DNA of 64,000 nt from Alphaproteobacteria bacterium (GTDB lineage Bacteria; Pseudomonadota; Alphaproteobacteria; UBA8366; GCA-2717185), in assembly GCA_012103325.1 (NCBI GenBank), contig WLWY01000003.1, forward strand, positions 992,001 to 1,056,000, written 5' to 3'. Of this stretch, positions 9,305 to 18,107 are shown piece by piece. Made by a program: the position numbers and the translations under genes. The notes below the pieces were generated by a model. It was not told the DNA's origin. It did not search any database and saw only the letters and a list, made by a program, of their open reading frames with translations. Numbering within the stretch: the first letter of the stretch is position 1; every line of letters starts with the position of its first letter.

Positions 9305-9936
9305 AGCGCCGCAAGCAGCGAACCGGGAGAAGCTACCAGCCGCTGCGCACCCGCTGCCTGTAGCTCTTCCTGCGTGCCGTAACCGTACAGAACGCCAATC
9401 CCCAATAACCCGTTGTTGCGCGCGCCGATCATGTCGTGCTCGCGATCGCCGATCATGACCGCGTCGCTGACGTCTATTCCAATGCGCTCGCTCGCATAGG
9501 CCAAGAGTTCGGATTTGTCAGCACGGGTTCCATCCAGTTCGGAGCCGAAGACAGTTTCGAAAAAACCATCCAGTTCAAAATGGCTCACGATTCGTTCCGC
9601 GTAAACGTGCGGTTTGCTAGTTGCAACGAACAGGCTGTGCCCATCGGCCTGTAACGCGCTCAGAACGTCCGAGATCCCGTCATAGACTGCATTCTCGTAA
9701 AGTCCCGTTTCCGTAAACCGTTCACGGTAAAGGGCAAGAGCCTGCCCCGCCGCGTCTTCATCTCCATCGAGCAATCTTGCCAAACTCGCCTTCAGCGGTG
9801 GCCCGATGCACCACAATAGATCGTCCGTATCCGGCGCGGGTGCGCCGAGCGTCTCAAGCGCGTACTGAATACACCGTGCAATACCTTCCTTGGGATCGGT
9901 CAGTGTCCCGTCGAGATCGAAAAAGATCGTGCTCAT
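9301..9936 (-). CDS. HAD-family hydrolase, phosphoglycolate phosphatase-like
   Basis: 211 residues. HAD motif I DLDGT (Asp7 nucleophile, Asp9), motif II in LFVATSKP, the motif III lysine before HFELDG, and motif IV GDREHD are all present with an alpha-helical C1 cap, the layout of Gph-like phosphatases. The start overlaps the stop of hyuB by 4 bases (ATGA), so it is the last gene of the hydantoinase-type operon. It may detoxify or recycle a phosphorylated by-product, but the substrate is unknown. Confidence 0.88.
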   Translation of the reverse strand: MSTIFFDLDGTLTDPKEGIARCIQYALETLGAPAPDTDDLLWCIGPPLKASLARLLDGDEDAAGQALALYRERFTETGLYENAVYDGISDVLSALQADGHSLFVATSKPHVYAERIVSHFELDGFFETVFGSELDGTRADKSELLAYASERIGIDVSDAVMIGDREHDMIGARNNGLLGIGVLYGYGTQEELQAAGAQRLVASPGSLLAAL

Positions 9937-11573
9937 TTATCGTCCCGCCGCCCTTGATGAATATCACGCTCCACCGATGCCGGGTCGCGGCTCCCGGGAT
10001 TGCCGAACCCGCCGCCACCGGGCGTTTCGATCCGCAAAACTGACCCTTTCGATAGGGGTTCCTCTTGAACGGCGGACGGCAATTTGCGCGAATGCTCGCT
10101 CTCCGGATCGCGCATGAACAGACCCGTCGCACCGTCGCCCCCACCAGAGACGCCCGGTGCCGCCACGTCCTGGCGTTCGCCACTCAGGCTAACCGTTACA
10201 TCGTCACCGAGAATACGGTAGTCGCGTACGATGCCATCACCGCCTCGAAACTGGCCCTGCCCACCGGAACCGCGACGCAGCGCGTAACGCTCGACGCGAA
10301 CGGGATAAGCATGCTCCAGCGCCTCGACGGGCAGGTTCGCGCTCCCGGAGGTCAGGGTCCGTACTGCATCCAAACCGTCGCGGTGCGCCTGCGCGCCGAT
10401 GGCGCCGGCAACCGTCTCATAATTGACAAAATAGCGTCCGGTGCGGGGGTCTGTGCCCGACAGCAGAAGCAAATGATGCGGGCCCGAACCCGCAAAGCCG
10501 CGTCCTGGAACTGCCTGAGACAGCGCCGCCAGCACCACGTCGGACAGAACACTGCAGGAAATAGAGCGGGTGCCCACCGGCGCGGGCGCGACCGGTTGGA
10601 CGATCGTTCCCGGTGGCGCGGTAATGCCGATGACGCGAAAGGCGCCACCATTCGCCGGCGCATCGGGGTCGAGCAGCGCTTTTACGACGCAGAAAACCGT
10701 CGCAACCAGGGCCTGATTGGGAATATTGCGGGCGTAGCGCAGTTGCGGGTCGGTCCCATCGAAATCGAAACTTAACCGTCCCCCTTCGACCGTCAGCGTA
10801 CAGGCGAGCCGCGCCACTGTCCCCGGATCGTCGCCGCCAAGAAAATCCTCGGCCGAATAGCGCCCGTTCGGCAGTTCAGCCACCGCGGCATGAAAACGCC
10901 GTTCGGTGAAATCCAGATAGGACGCCAAGGCGGTCTCGAACAAATCCGCACCATAGCGGTCGATGAGCGCACTGACCGCTCGTATACCGACATGGTTGGC
11001 GGCGAGTTGCGCATTGAGACCGCCTCGACGTTCGTCCGGCGTGCGCGAGTTCAGCAGTACGACTTCGAACATGTCGCGGGCGACTTCGCCTTCGCGCATC
11101 AGCCGCACGGGCGGCAACCGCAAGCCTTCCTGAAAGATGCTCTCGCAGACCGCCGCCTCGCTGCCCGGCACCATGCCGCCGACATCGGCGTGATGGGCGA
11201 TGTTGGCGACGTAGGCGACGATGCGTCCGTCATGGAAGACGGGCGCCACGAGGTTGAGGTCGGGCAGATGCGACCCGCCGCCATTATAGGGGTCGTTGGC
11301 GAGGAACATGTCGCCCGGTCGGATCTCTTCCTCCGGGAAGCGCTGTTTCAGGCTTTCAATGGCGCCAATCATCGAGCCGAGATGGATCGGCACGTGCTCA
11401 GCCTGCGCCACGACCTCGCCCTTTGCGTCAAAAACTGCCGTCGAAAAATCGTTGCGCTCCTTAATGTTCGGCGAAAATGCCGTGCGCATCAGCGTCACGC
11501 CCATTTCCTCCGCCGCGGCGAGAACGTGCCGCGCGATCACTTCCGTCGTTACGGGATCCATCCGCTCGGTCAT
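9933..11573 (-). CDS. hyuB: Hydantoinase B/oxoprolinase family subunit
   Basis: 546 residues, the normal length of HyuB. It opens MDPVTTEVIARHVLAAAEEMG and carries the EHVPIHLGSM, FLANDPYNGGGSHLPD and GSGGQGQFRGGDG blocks of the family, which bind metals and act with HyuA in ATP-dependent opening of cyclic amides (hydantoins, 5-oxoproline) or in acetone/acetophenone carboxylation. The start overlaps the stop of hyuA by 4 bases (translational coupling). Substrate is set by the pair and cannot be read from sequence. Confidence 0.93.
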   Translation of the reverse strand: MTERMDPVTTEVIARHVLAAAEEMGVTLMRTAFSPNIKERNDFSTAVFDAKGEVVAQAEHVPIHLGSMIGAIESLKQRFPEEEIRPGDMFLANDPYNGGGSHLPDLNLVAPVFHDGRIVAYVANIAHHADVGGMVPGSEAAVCESIFQEGLRLPPVRLMREGEVARDMFEVVLLNSRTPDERRGGLNAQLAANHVGIRAVSALIDRYGADLFETALASYLDFTERRFHAAVAELPNGRYSAEDFLGGDDPGTVARLACTLTVEGGRLSFDFDGTDPQLRYARNIPNQALVATVFCVVKALLDPDAPANGGAFRVIGITAPPGTIVQPVAPAPVGTRSISCSVLSDVVLAALSQAVPGRGFAGSGPHHLLLLSGTDPRTGRYFVNYETVAGAIGAQAHRDGLDAVRTLTSGSANLPVEALEHAYPVRVERYALRRGSGGQGQFRGGDGIVRDYRILGDDVTVSLSGERQDVAAPGVSGGGDGATGLFMRDPESEHSRKLPSAVQEEPLSKGSVLRIETPGGGGFGNPGSRDPASVERDIHQGRRDDK

Positions 11574-13636
11574 GTCTGCGCGCCCAGTTCGACGTGCAGA
11601 TTTCCCAAGGCGTCGATTTCAACCAGCGCATCGGGCGGGACGATAGTCGTCGAATCCGTCTGCTCGACAACCGCCGGTCCGGCGAAGCGGTGTCCCGGCC
11701 CCAGACGCGTACGATTATAGATCGGCGTTTTGACGAAACCGGAAACGGGGAACCAGACCTTCCGGTAGGTCTCGATCGCCATCTCAACAGGGGTCGCCGC
11801 GGCGGCCTGCGCTTCGGCTTCATCCGTTGGCCGGATCGCGGACAATCCGAGCCGAAGCGTGACGATTTCGACCGAGCGATCCGGCATCGTATACCCATTC
11901 AGGCTCTCATGACGGCGATGGAATTCGTCGACGAGTTTAGAAAGTGCCTCGTCATCGACGCCATCGCTTTCCAACGGCATGGAAATTTCGAAGGCCTGTC
12001 CCAGATACCGAATATCCGCGCGCCATTCCGCGATCAGTGATGCGGCATCCAGGCCCTCCCCGTCCCGCCATGCGTCCCCTCTTTCGGCGAGCACGTCCAT
12101 TCCGTCGCGGAGCACCGGGATGTTGTCCGCGGTCGCCGTGACCAAGCGCGTAATACTGAAATCCCCGCGGCGGTCCGCATCGAGCAGGCCAATCGCCGAT
12201 AAAAGCCCTGGGCGTGGCGGCACAATCACATGGCCGATGCCGATTTCCCGCGCGACGTCCGCCGCGTGTAGCGGCCCTGCCCCGCCAAACGCGGCCAGCG
12301 CATAGTGCCGCGGGTCCTCGCCGCACTCGATCGAGACAACCCGCACGGCCCCCATCATGTTGACGCTGACGATTTCCAATATGCCCGCCGCCGTGGCTAC
12401 GGGGTCGAGCCCAGCACGTTCTCCCAATTCCGTAACGGCCGCTAACGATTTTTCGGGGAATACCGTCATCGCACCCCCTATCAACGATGCGCCCGACAGC
12501 CGTCCAAGCAGGACGTTGGCATCCGTCACCGTAGCCTCCGTGCCGCCGCGCCCATACAGCGCGGGCCCTGGATCGGCACCGGCACTCTGCGGCCCGACCT
12601 TGAGCAAGCCGCCGGGATCGACCCAGGCGATACTACCGCCGCCGGCGCCGATGGTGTGAATATCCAGCGCCGCAACCCGGACGGGGAATCCCGCCATCTC
12701 CAACAGGTTCCGCTTCGACGCCATGCCTTCGCGGATGAGGCTGACATCCGTCGAGGTTCCACCCATATCGAAGGAAATCAAGTTGGGGCTGCTCGCCTCG
12801 AGTCCGAGCTTCGCCGCGGCGATGACACCGCCAGCGGGGCCGGAGAAGAATGTGTTGATCGGCGCCTTCCGCACGGTGGCGACCGACACGGCGCCGCCGT
12901 TCGATTGCATGACGAGCGGCGACGCGCCAACCCCGGCGCCTTTCAATTCCGCTTGCAGCCGTTCCAGATAGCGGTCGATGACGGGCAAAAGGCTTGCATT
13001 CACGGCGGTGCTGGCGAACCGCTCGAACTCGCGGAATTCCCGCAGCACCTCAACCGACGTGCAGATATAGCCGTCTGGCCAGATCTCACCGACGATCTCC
13101 TTCGCACGCGCCTCGTGATCGGGATTGGCGTAGGCGTGCATGAAGCAAATCGCAACGGCGGCGATATCGCTTCGTTTCAACGTCTCCGCCGCCTGACGGA
13201 CCGCATCCTCATCTAGTGGCACGATCTCGGCGCCGGTTTCGTCGAGCCGCCCGTCGATCTCGAAAATACAGTCCCGGGTCGCCGGCGGCACCGGCTTGGA
13301 CACATCCAGATTATAGAAACTCGGCCGGCGTTGCCGCCCGATCTCCAGCACATCGCGGAATCCCGTGGTGGTCAGCATGCCTGTCTTGGCATAGTTGCGC
13401 TGCAGGATCGCGTTGGTCGCCAGAGTCGTCCCGTGTACCAGCAGGTCGACGGCATCGGGCGCACGCTCCGCTTCCTTCAGAAGGGCAGCAACCCCATCGA
13501 GGATGCCACGCGCCGGGTCGTCGGGCGTTGTCGGCAGCTTATAGACCGTACGGCGGGCTGTGCCGCGGTCATAGAGGACAAGATCGGTAAACGTCCCGCC
13601 GGTATCGACACCGATCGAAAGGCCGCTCGCCGCCAT
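11570..13636 (-). CDS. hyuA: Hydantoinase A/oxoprolinase family ATPase subunit
   Basis: 688 residues from the ATG at 13636. This start was chosen because the protein then begins directly with the ATP-binding GVDTGGTFTDLVLYD motif; longer versions of the frame run through the upstream racemase-like gene. Further family blocks are HGTTLATNAILQR, the SFDMGGTSTDVS phosphate loop and GGAGPLHAAD. It is an ASKHA-type ATPase that phosphorylates the cyclic amide or carboxylation substrate for HyuB. It lies 7 bases downstream of the maleate isomerase-like gene and overlaps hyuB. Confidence 0.93.
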   Translation of the reverse strand: MAASGLSIGVDTGGTFTDLVLYDRGTARRTVYKLPTTPDDPARGILDGVAALLKEAERAPDAVDLLVHGTTLATNAILQRNYAKTGMLTTTGFRDVLEIGRQRRPSFYNLDVSKPVPPATRDCIFEIDGRLDETGAEIVPLDEDAVRQAAETLKRSDIAAVAICFMHAYANPDHEARAKEIVGEIWPDGYICTSVEVLREFREFERFASTAVNASLLPVIDRYLERLQAELKGAGVGASPLVMQSNGGAVSVATVRKAPINTFFSGPAGGVIAAAKLGLEASSPNLISFDMGGTSTDVSLIREGMASKRNLLEMAGFPVRVAALDIHTIGAGGGSIAWVDPGGLLKVGPQSAGADPGPALYGRGGTEATVTDANVLLGRLSGASLIGGAMTVFPEKSLAAVTELGERAGLDPVATAAGILEIVSVNMMGAVRVVSIECGEDPRHYALAAFGGAGPLHAADVAREIGIGHVIVPPRPGLLSAIGLLDADRRGDFSITRLVTATADNIPVLRDGMDVLAERGDAWRDGEGLDAASLIAEWRADIRYLGQAFEISMPLESDGVDDEALSKLVDEFHRRHESLNGYTMPDRSVEIVTLRLGLSAIRPTDEAEAQAAAATPVEMAIETYRKVWFPVSGFVKTPIYNRTRLGPGHRFAGPAVVEQTDSTTIVPPDALVEIDALGNLHVELGAQT

Positions 13637-13643
13637 GCGACCG

Positions 13644-14399
13644 TCAGGCCGTCTTGCGGGATATGTCCGGGACGGTCTGCGTGCCAAGCGACCGCAAAAG
13701 GCCGCCATAGCCATCCAGCTGAGGGTCGATGCCGAGCGTATCGAACGCCTTCCAGAACGAGGCCTGGTTGGCGCTGAAGACTGGCTTGCCCAGATCCCGT
13801 TCCAGCAGGTCGACGATTTCCAACCCGCGCACCTGCGTGCAGGCAATGAACACCGCGTCTGACTCTGCCGATACCGTTTCCTTGACCTTCTGATAAACGT
13901 CGCTCGGCTGGATCCGCGCGTGATCGAACATATCCAGCATGTCGAACGTGCCAAGATTGGCGACCTCGATCCCCTCGCTTTCCAGGTAGCGGCGCAATCG
14001 TTCGTTCGTCGTCTCGACATAGGGGGTGACGACATCGACCTTGCGCACGTTGTTGCGTTGCAGACATTCGGCCATCGCGCCCGTCGTCGAAATAGCCGGG
14101 ACGCCGGCAATGTCCGAGAGCTCCTTCTGGAACCCGGCGTTCCACGCCGCGCCCTGATAGAAGCTGGCGCTCGTGCAGCCAAACAATACGACATGGGGTT
14201 CCGCCATGATCACGCGTTCGCAGGCAGCCTTTCCCTCATGCTCCATCTCGCGCATCGTATCGGCCGTCCCTTCCCGCTCGCAGGCGATCCGGGCGGTGGA
14301 CACCGTTACCCCCTCTGGCACCAGCGACCAGAGCTCCCGCTCCATCGTATTGTTTACCGCGGGGACCAAAAGCCCGATCCGGGCGCGCCATCCATGCAT
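13644..14399 (-). CDS. Asp/Glu racemase superfamily protein (maleate isomerase/arylmalonate decarboxylase type)
   Basis: 251 residues. It begins ARIGLLVPAVNNTMERELW, the signature of maleate cis-trans isomerase and arylmalonate decarboxylase relatives. Two catalytic-position cysteines are visible, in LFGCTSASF and in FIACTQVRG, as in two-Cys racemases and isomerases. First gene of the operon with hyuA, hyuB and the HAD gene, so its product probably interconverts or isomerises an intermediate of the same pathway, for example racemising a hydantoin or an amino-acid derivative. Hydantoin racemases also belong to this superfamily; this protein resembles the maleate isomerase branch more. Confidence 0.85.
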   Translation of the reverse strand: MHGWRARIGLLVPAVNNTMERELWSLVPEGVTVSTARIACEREGTADTMREMEHEGKAACERVIMAEPHVVLFGCTSASFYQGAAWNAGFQKELSDIAGVPAISTTGAMAECLQRNNVRKVDVVTPYVETTNERLRRYLESEGIEVANLGTFDMLDMFDHARIQPSDVYQKVKETVSAESDAVFIACTQVRGLEIVDLLERDLGKPVFSANQASFWKAFDTLGIDPQLDGYGGLLRSLGTQTVPDISRKTA

Positions 14400-14702
14400 G
14401 AGAAAATCCTCTCAGTATCACTGCCGAATTGCCAACAAGCATAAGGCCCTCGAACCACCGAGGTAAATCTTCGATATCACCGAAATTACTATTACCAATT
14501 CCGGTTTGATTTCTGGCTTGGCCATGTGATTATCTTTGGCCTCCCGATTTTGTTGTTCAGGACGCCACCTCCGCGCTTTTGGTATCGTTACGGCTTAAGA
14601 AAAGCGTGGTAATACATTCGTGAATAGTCAAAAATCGGGATTCGTATCAAAACGGTCGTGCATTTGACGCGAACGCACAAAAAGAGACTGGGAGGAATAT
14701 CA
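14400..14702. other. Divergent intergenic region between the hyu operon and fhs
   Basis: 303 bases, AT-richer than the surroundings, holding the promoters of two divergent operons. No small gene, riboswitch or clear terminator hairpin was recognised. The only firm signal is the GGAGG ribosome binding site at about 14691-14695 serving fhs. Confidence 0.45.
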
Positions 14703-16379
14703 ATGGCTCCGAAAAGCGATATCGAAATTGCCCGCGCCGCAACCATGCGTCCCATCGGGGAAATCGGCGAGCGACTGGGTATTTCGGACGACAACCTGTT
14801 CCGCTACGGCCCCTATAAGGCCAAAGTCTCTTTCGACCATGTAAATTCCCTTCAGGGCAAACCTGACGGCAAGCTCATCCTGGTGACCGCCATCACGCCG
14901 ACCCCGGCGGGCGAAGGCAAAACCACCACTTCGGTCGGTCTCGGCGACGGCCTTAATCGGATCGGCAAGAACACCATCACCTGCCTGCGCGAACCGAGCC
15001 TCGGCCCCTGTTTCGGCATGAAGGGTGGCGCTGCCGGCGGCGGTTACGCCCAGGTCGTACCCATGGAGGACATCAACCTCCATTTCACGGGCGACATGCA
15101 CGCCATTGGCACGGCGCACAATCTGCTCTCCGCACTGGTCGACAACCATATCTATTGGGGCAACGAGTTGAATATCGACGCGCGCCGGGTGACCTGGCGC
15201 CGCGTGCTGGACATGAACGAGCGCGCCCTACGCGACATCGTCACCTCGCTGGGTGGTGTCGCCAACGGGTTCCCGCGCCAGTCCGGTTTCGACATTACCG
15301 TCGCCTCGGAGATCATGGCGATCTTCTGCCTTGCTCGGGATCTCGACGATCTGCAGGAAAGGCTTTCCAATATCGTGGTCGCCTATACACGCGACCGCCA
15401 ACCGATCCGGGCGCGCGACGTGAAGGGGCACGGTCCCATGACTGTCCTGTTAAAGGACGCCCTGATGCCGAACCTGGTCCAGACGCTGGAAAACAATCCG
15501 GCCTTCATTCATGGCGGGCCGTTCGCCAATATCGCGCATGGCTGTAACACCGTTCTGGCGACCACGACTGCACTCAAGATGGCCGACTATGTCGTGACCG
15601 AGGCCGGCTTTGGCGCGGACCTGGGTGCCGAGAAATTCTTCGATATCAAATGCCGCAAGGCCGGCTTGAAGCCGTCGGCGGCAGTCGTCGTTGCAACGGT
15701 CCGGGCGCTCAAGATGCATGGCGGCGTCGCACGTGGCGATCTAGGCAACGAGAATGTAGAAGCCGTTCGCGCCGGGCTGGAGAATCTCGGCCGGCACATC
15801 GGCAACATTCGCAAGTTCGGCGTGCCGCCGGTTGTCGCGATCAACCAGTTCATTGCCGATACCGATGCCGAAATGGCAGTTGTACGCGAATACTGCGATG
15901 GGCTTGGCGTCAACGCCTATGTCTGCTCGCACTGGGCGAATGGCGGCGCGGGCACCGAAGAACTGGCAACGAAAGTCGCGGAGATCGCCGATAGCGGCGA
16001 TGCGGACTTCAAGCCGCTTTACGGCGACGATCTTTCGCTCTGGGACAAGATCCGCACCGTGACTAAGGAAATTTACGGTGCCGACGACGCCACGGCTGAT
16101 GGCGCTGTCATGAACCAGATCGAGCAGTACGAAAAGGACGGCTTCGGGAAATTCCCGGTCTGCATGGCGAAGACTCAATACAGCTTCTCTGCCAACCCAG
16201 ACCTTAAGGGGGCCCCTTCAGGCTTTACGGTTCCGGTCCGTGAAGTCCGTCTTTCCGCCGGCGCGGAGTTCCTGGTCGTCATTTGCGGCGCTGTCATGAC
16301 CATGCCCGGACTGCCCCGCGTGCCTGCAGCGAACGAAATTCATATTAACGAAGCAGGCAACGTCGAAGGTCTGTTCTAG
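14703..16379 (+). CDS. fhs: Formate-tetrahydrofolate ligase
   Basis: 558 residues from the ATG at 14703, 7 bases after a GGAGG ribosome binding site. The ATP-binding loop [12 protein letters not shown] (about residues 63-74) and the [20 protein letters not shown] block are diagnostic of FTHFS; length matches the family. It joins formate to tetrahydrofolate with ATP, giving 10-formyl-THF for purine, serine and methyl synthesis. It is followed after 24 bases by the formate dehydrogenase genes, so formate can be either assimilated or oxidised to CO2 from one transcript. Confidence 0.97.
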   Translation: MAPKSDIEIARAATMRPIGEIGERLGISDDNLFRYGPYKAKVSFDHVNSLQGKPDGKLILVTAITPTPAGEGKTTTSVGLGDGLNRIGKNTITCLREPSLGPCFGMKGGAAGGGYAQVVPMEDINLHFTGDMHAIGTAHNLLSALVDNHIYWGNELNIDARRVTWRRVLDMNERALRDIVTSLGGVANGFPRQSGFDITVASEIMAIFCLARDLDDLQERLSNIVVAYTRDRQPIRARDVKGHGPMTVLLKDALMPNLVQTLENNPAFIHGGPFANIAHGCNTVLATTTALKMADYVVTEAGFGADLGAEKFFDIKCRKAGLKPSAAVVVATVRALKMHGGVARGDLGNENVEAVRAGLENLGRHIGNIRKFGVPPVVAINQFIADTDAEMAVVREYCDGLGVNAYVCSHWANGGAGTEELATKVAEIADSGDADFKPLYGDDLSLWDKIRTVTKEIYGADDATADGAVMNQIEQYEKDGFGKFPVCMAKTQYSFSANPDLKGAPSGFTVPVREVRLSAGAEFLVVICGAVMTMPGLPRVPAANEIHINEAGNVEGLF

Positions 16380-16403
16380 CGCCAGCGGTTCGCGGAGTAG
16401 CAT

Positions 16404-18107
16404 ATGTCAGAGGGTGATAAGACGATCCGGAAGCGGAAACATCCAGGCCGCGGCCGAGGCAAAGGACGCATCCATCCCAAGGGCCGGCAACTGGACCCAA
16501 CCGCTCAAGCCGAGGTCTCGGCACTGCTTGGCGACAAGCCGCGCAACCGGGATCTCCTGATTGAATTTCTGCATCTGATCCAGGATTCGCAAGGTTGCTT
16601 GCCCGCGCCGCACTTGGTGGCGCTCGCAGACGAAATGCGCATACCGCTGGCGGAGATCTACGAAGTCGCCTCGTTCTACGCTCACTTCGACATTGTGAAA
16701 GACGACGAAGAACGCCCCCCCGCCGTCACGGTGAGGGTCTGTGACAGCTTGACTTGCGAATTGATGGGGGCGCAATCCCTGCTCAAAGACCTTCGGGCCA
16801 AGCATAATGGCGCGGTTCGTGTGGTGCCCGCTCCTTGCATGGGACGTTGCGATTGCGCGCCGGTTGCTGAAATCGGCCATGCCCATGTGACAAACGCGAC
16901 AGCCACTTCAATTGACGCCGCCGTGAGTGACGGCCACACATCGCCAACCATTCCCGATTATCGGGACTTCGACGCCTATTGCGCCGACGGCGGTTACACG
17001 CTGCTGCGATCCTGTCTCGGTGGCAGCACGTCCGTCGATGATATCCTCGCCGCTTTGGACGATTCTGGATTACGTGGTTTCGGCGGCGCCGGGTTTCCGA
17101 CGGGCCGAAAATGGCAACTGGTCCGCGCCGAACCGAAACCGCGGTTGATGACGGTCAACGCCGACGAAGGCGAACCGGGCACCTTCAAGGACCGGTATTA
17201 TTTGGAAACCGATCCGCACCGGTTCCTGGAGGGCATGCTGATCGGCGCTTGGGCGGTCGAGGCAGACAAGGCTTATATCTACCTCCGGGACGAATATCCG
17301 CAGATCCGCGAATTGCTTCTGGCCGAGATGCCGAAGCTCGTTGCTGCCGGCCTCGCAAAGAAAGATGCAATCGAACTGCGGCGCGGCGCAGGCGCTTACA
17401 TCTGTGGCGAAGAGTCAGCGATGATCGAGAGCATAGAAGGCAAGCGCGGCCTGCCCCGACACCGCCCGCCCTATGTGGCACAAGTCGGCCTGTTCGGCCG
17501 GCCGACCTTGGTCAACAACGTGGAAACGCTGTTCTGGGTCCGCGACATCGTCGAAAAGGGTGCCGGTTGGTTCGGCGACCAGGGACGCAACGGCGGCAAG
17601 GGCCTTAGAAGCTTTTCGGTATCTGGCCGCGTCGCCGAACCCGGCGTCAAGCTCGCACCAGCCGGTATTTCCGTGCAGGAGCTCATCGATGAGTTCTGCG
17701 GCGGCATGGCCGACGGACACAGCTTCAAGGCCTATCTGCCCGGCGGTGCATCCGGCGGCATCTTGCCCGCATCGAAAGGCGACCTACCCTTAGAATTCGG
17801 CAAGCTAGAATCCGAGGGCTGTTTTGTGGGCTCACATGCTGTGGTGATCCTGTCCGACAAGGACGATATGGGCGATGTCGCCCGCAATCTGATGCGGTTT
17901 TTCGAAGACGAAAGCTGCGGCCAGTGCACGCCCTGCCGCGTCGGTACCGAGAAAGCCGTAGCCCTGATGTCCAATGACGAATGGGATGTTCCGCTGCTCG
18001 AAGAACTGGGCCGGGCCATGGCGGACGCGTCGATCTGCGGCTTAGGTCAGGCAGCGGCAAATCCGTTATTCTCGGTCTTAAAGCATTTCCGTGAGGAGGT
18101 CGTATGA
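16404..18107 (+). CDS. fdsGB: NAD-linked formate dehydrogenase diaphorase subunit, NuoE-NuoF fusion (FdsG-FdsB)
   Basis: 567 residues. After a basic tail of about 30 residues comes a NuoE/FdsG thioredoxin-like domain (to about 165) with four [2Fe-2S] cysteines in VCDSLTCE and PCMGRCDC. Then a NuoF/FdsB domain with the FMN/NADH motif GFGGAGFPTGRKW (about 224), NADEGEPGTFKDR, and a [4Fe-4S] motif ESCGQCTPCRVG near 510. It passes electrons from the alpha subunit to NAD+. FdsG and FdsB are separate genes in many organisms; here they are one polypeptide. A GGAG site precedes the start and the stop overlaps the alpha-subunit start (ATGA). Confidence 0.92.
   Translation: MSEGDKTIRKRKHPGRGRGKGRIHPKGRQLDPTAQAEVSALLGDKPRNRDLLIEFLHLIQDSQGCLPAPHLVALADEMRIPLAEIYEVASFYAHFDIVKDDEERPPAVTVRVCDSLTCELMGAQSLLKDLRAKHNGAVRVVPAPCMGRCDCAPVAEIGHAHVTNATATSIDAAVSDGHTSPTIPDYRDFDAYCADGGYTLLRSCLGGSTSVDDILAALDDSGLRGFGGAGFPTGRKWQLVRAEPKPRLMTVNADEGEPGTFKDRYYLETDPHRFLEGMLIGAWAVEADKAYIYLRDEYPQIRELLLAEMPKLVAAGLAKKDAIELRRGAGAYICGEESAMIESIEGKRGLPRHRPPYVAQVGLFGRPTLVNNVETLFWVRDIVEKGAGWFGDQGRNGGKGLRSFSVSGRVAEPGVKLAPAGISVQELIDEFCGGMADGHSFKAYLPGGASGGILPASKGDLPLEFGKLESEGCFVGSHAVVILSDKDDMGDVARNLMRFFEDESCGQCTPCRVGTEKAVALMSNDEWDVPLLEELGRAMADASICGLGQAAANPLFSVLKHFREEVV

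Noticed and set aside
13637-14194. An open-frame extension that would make HyuA 874 residues long
   Set aside because: It runs antiparallel in frame only by chance through the isomerase-like gene on the same strand; the product has low-complexity Arg/Ser-rich sequence and the ATP motif begins right after the ATG at 13636.
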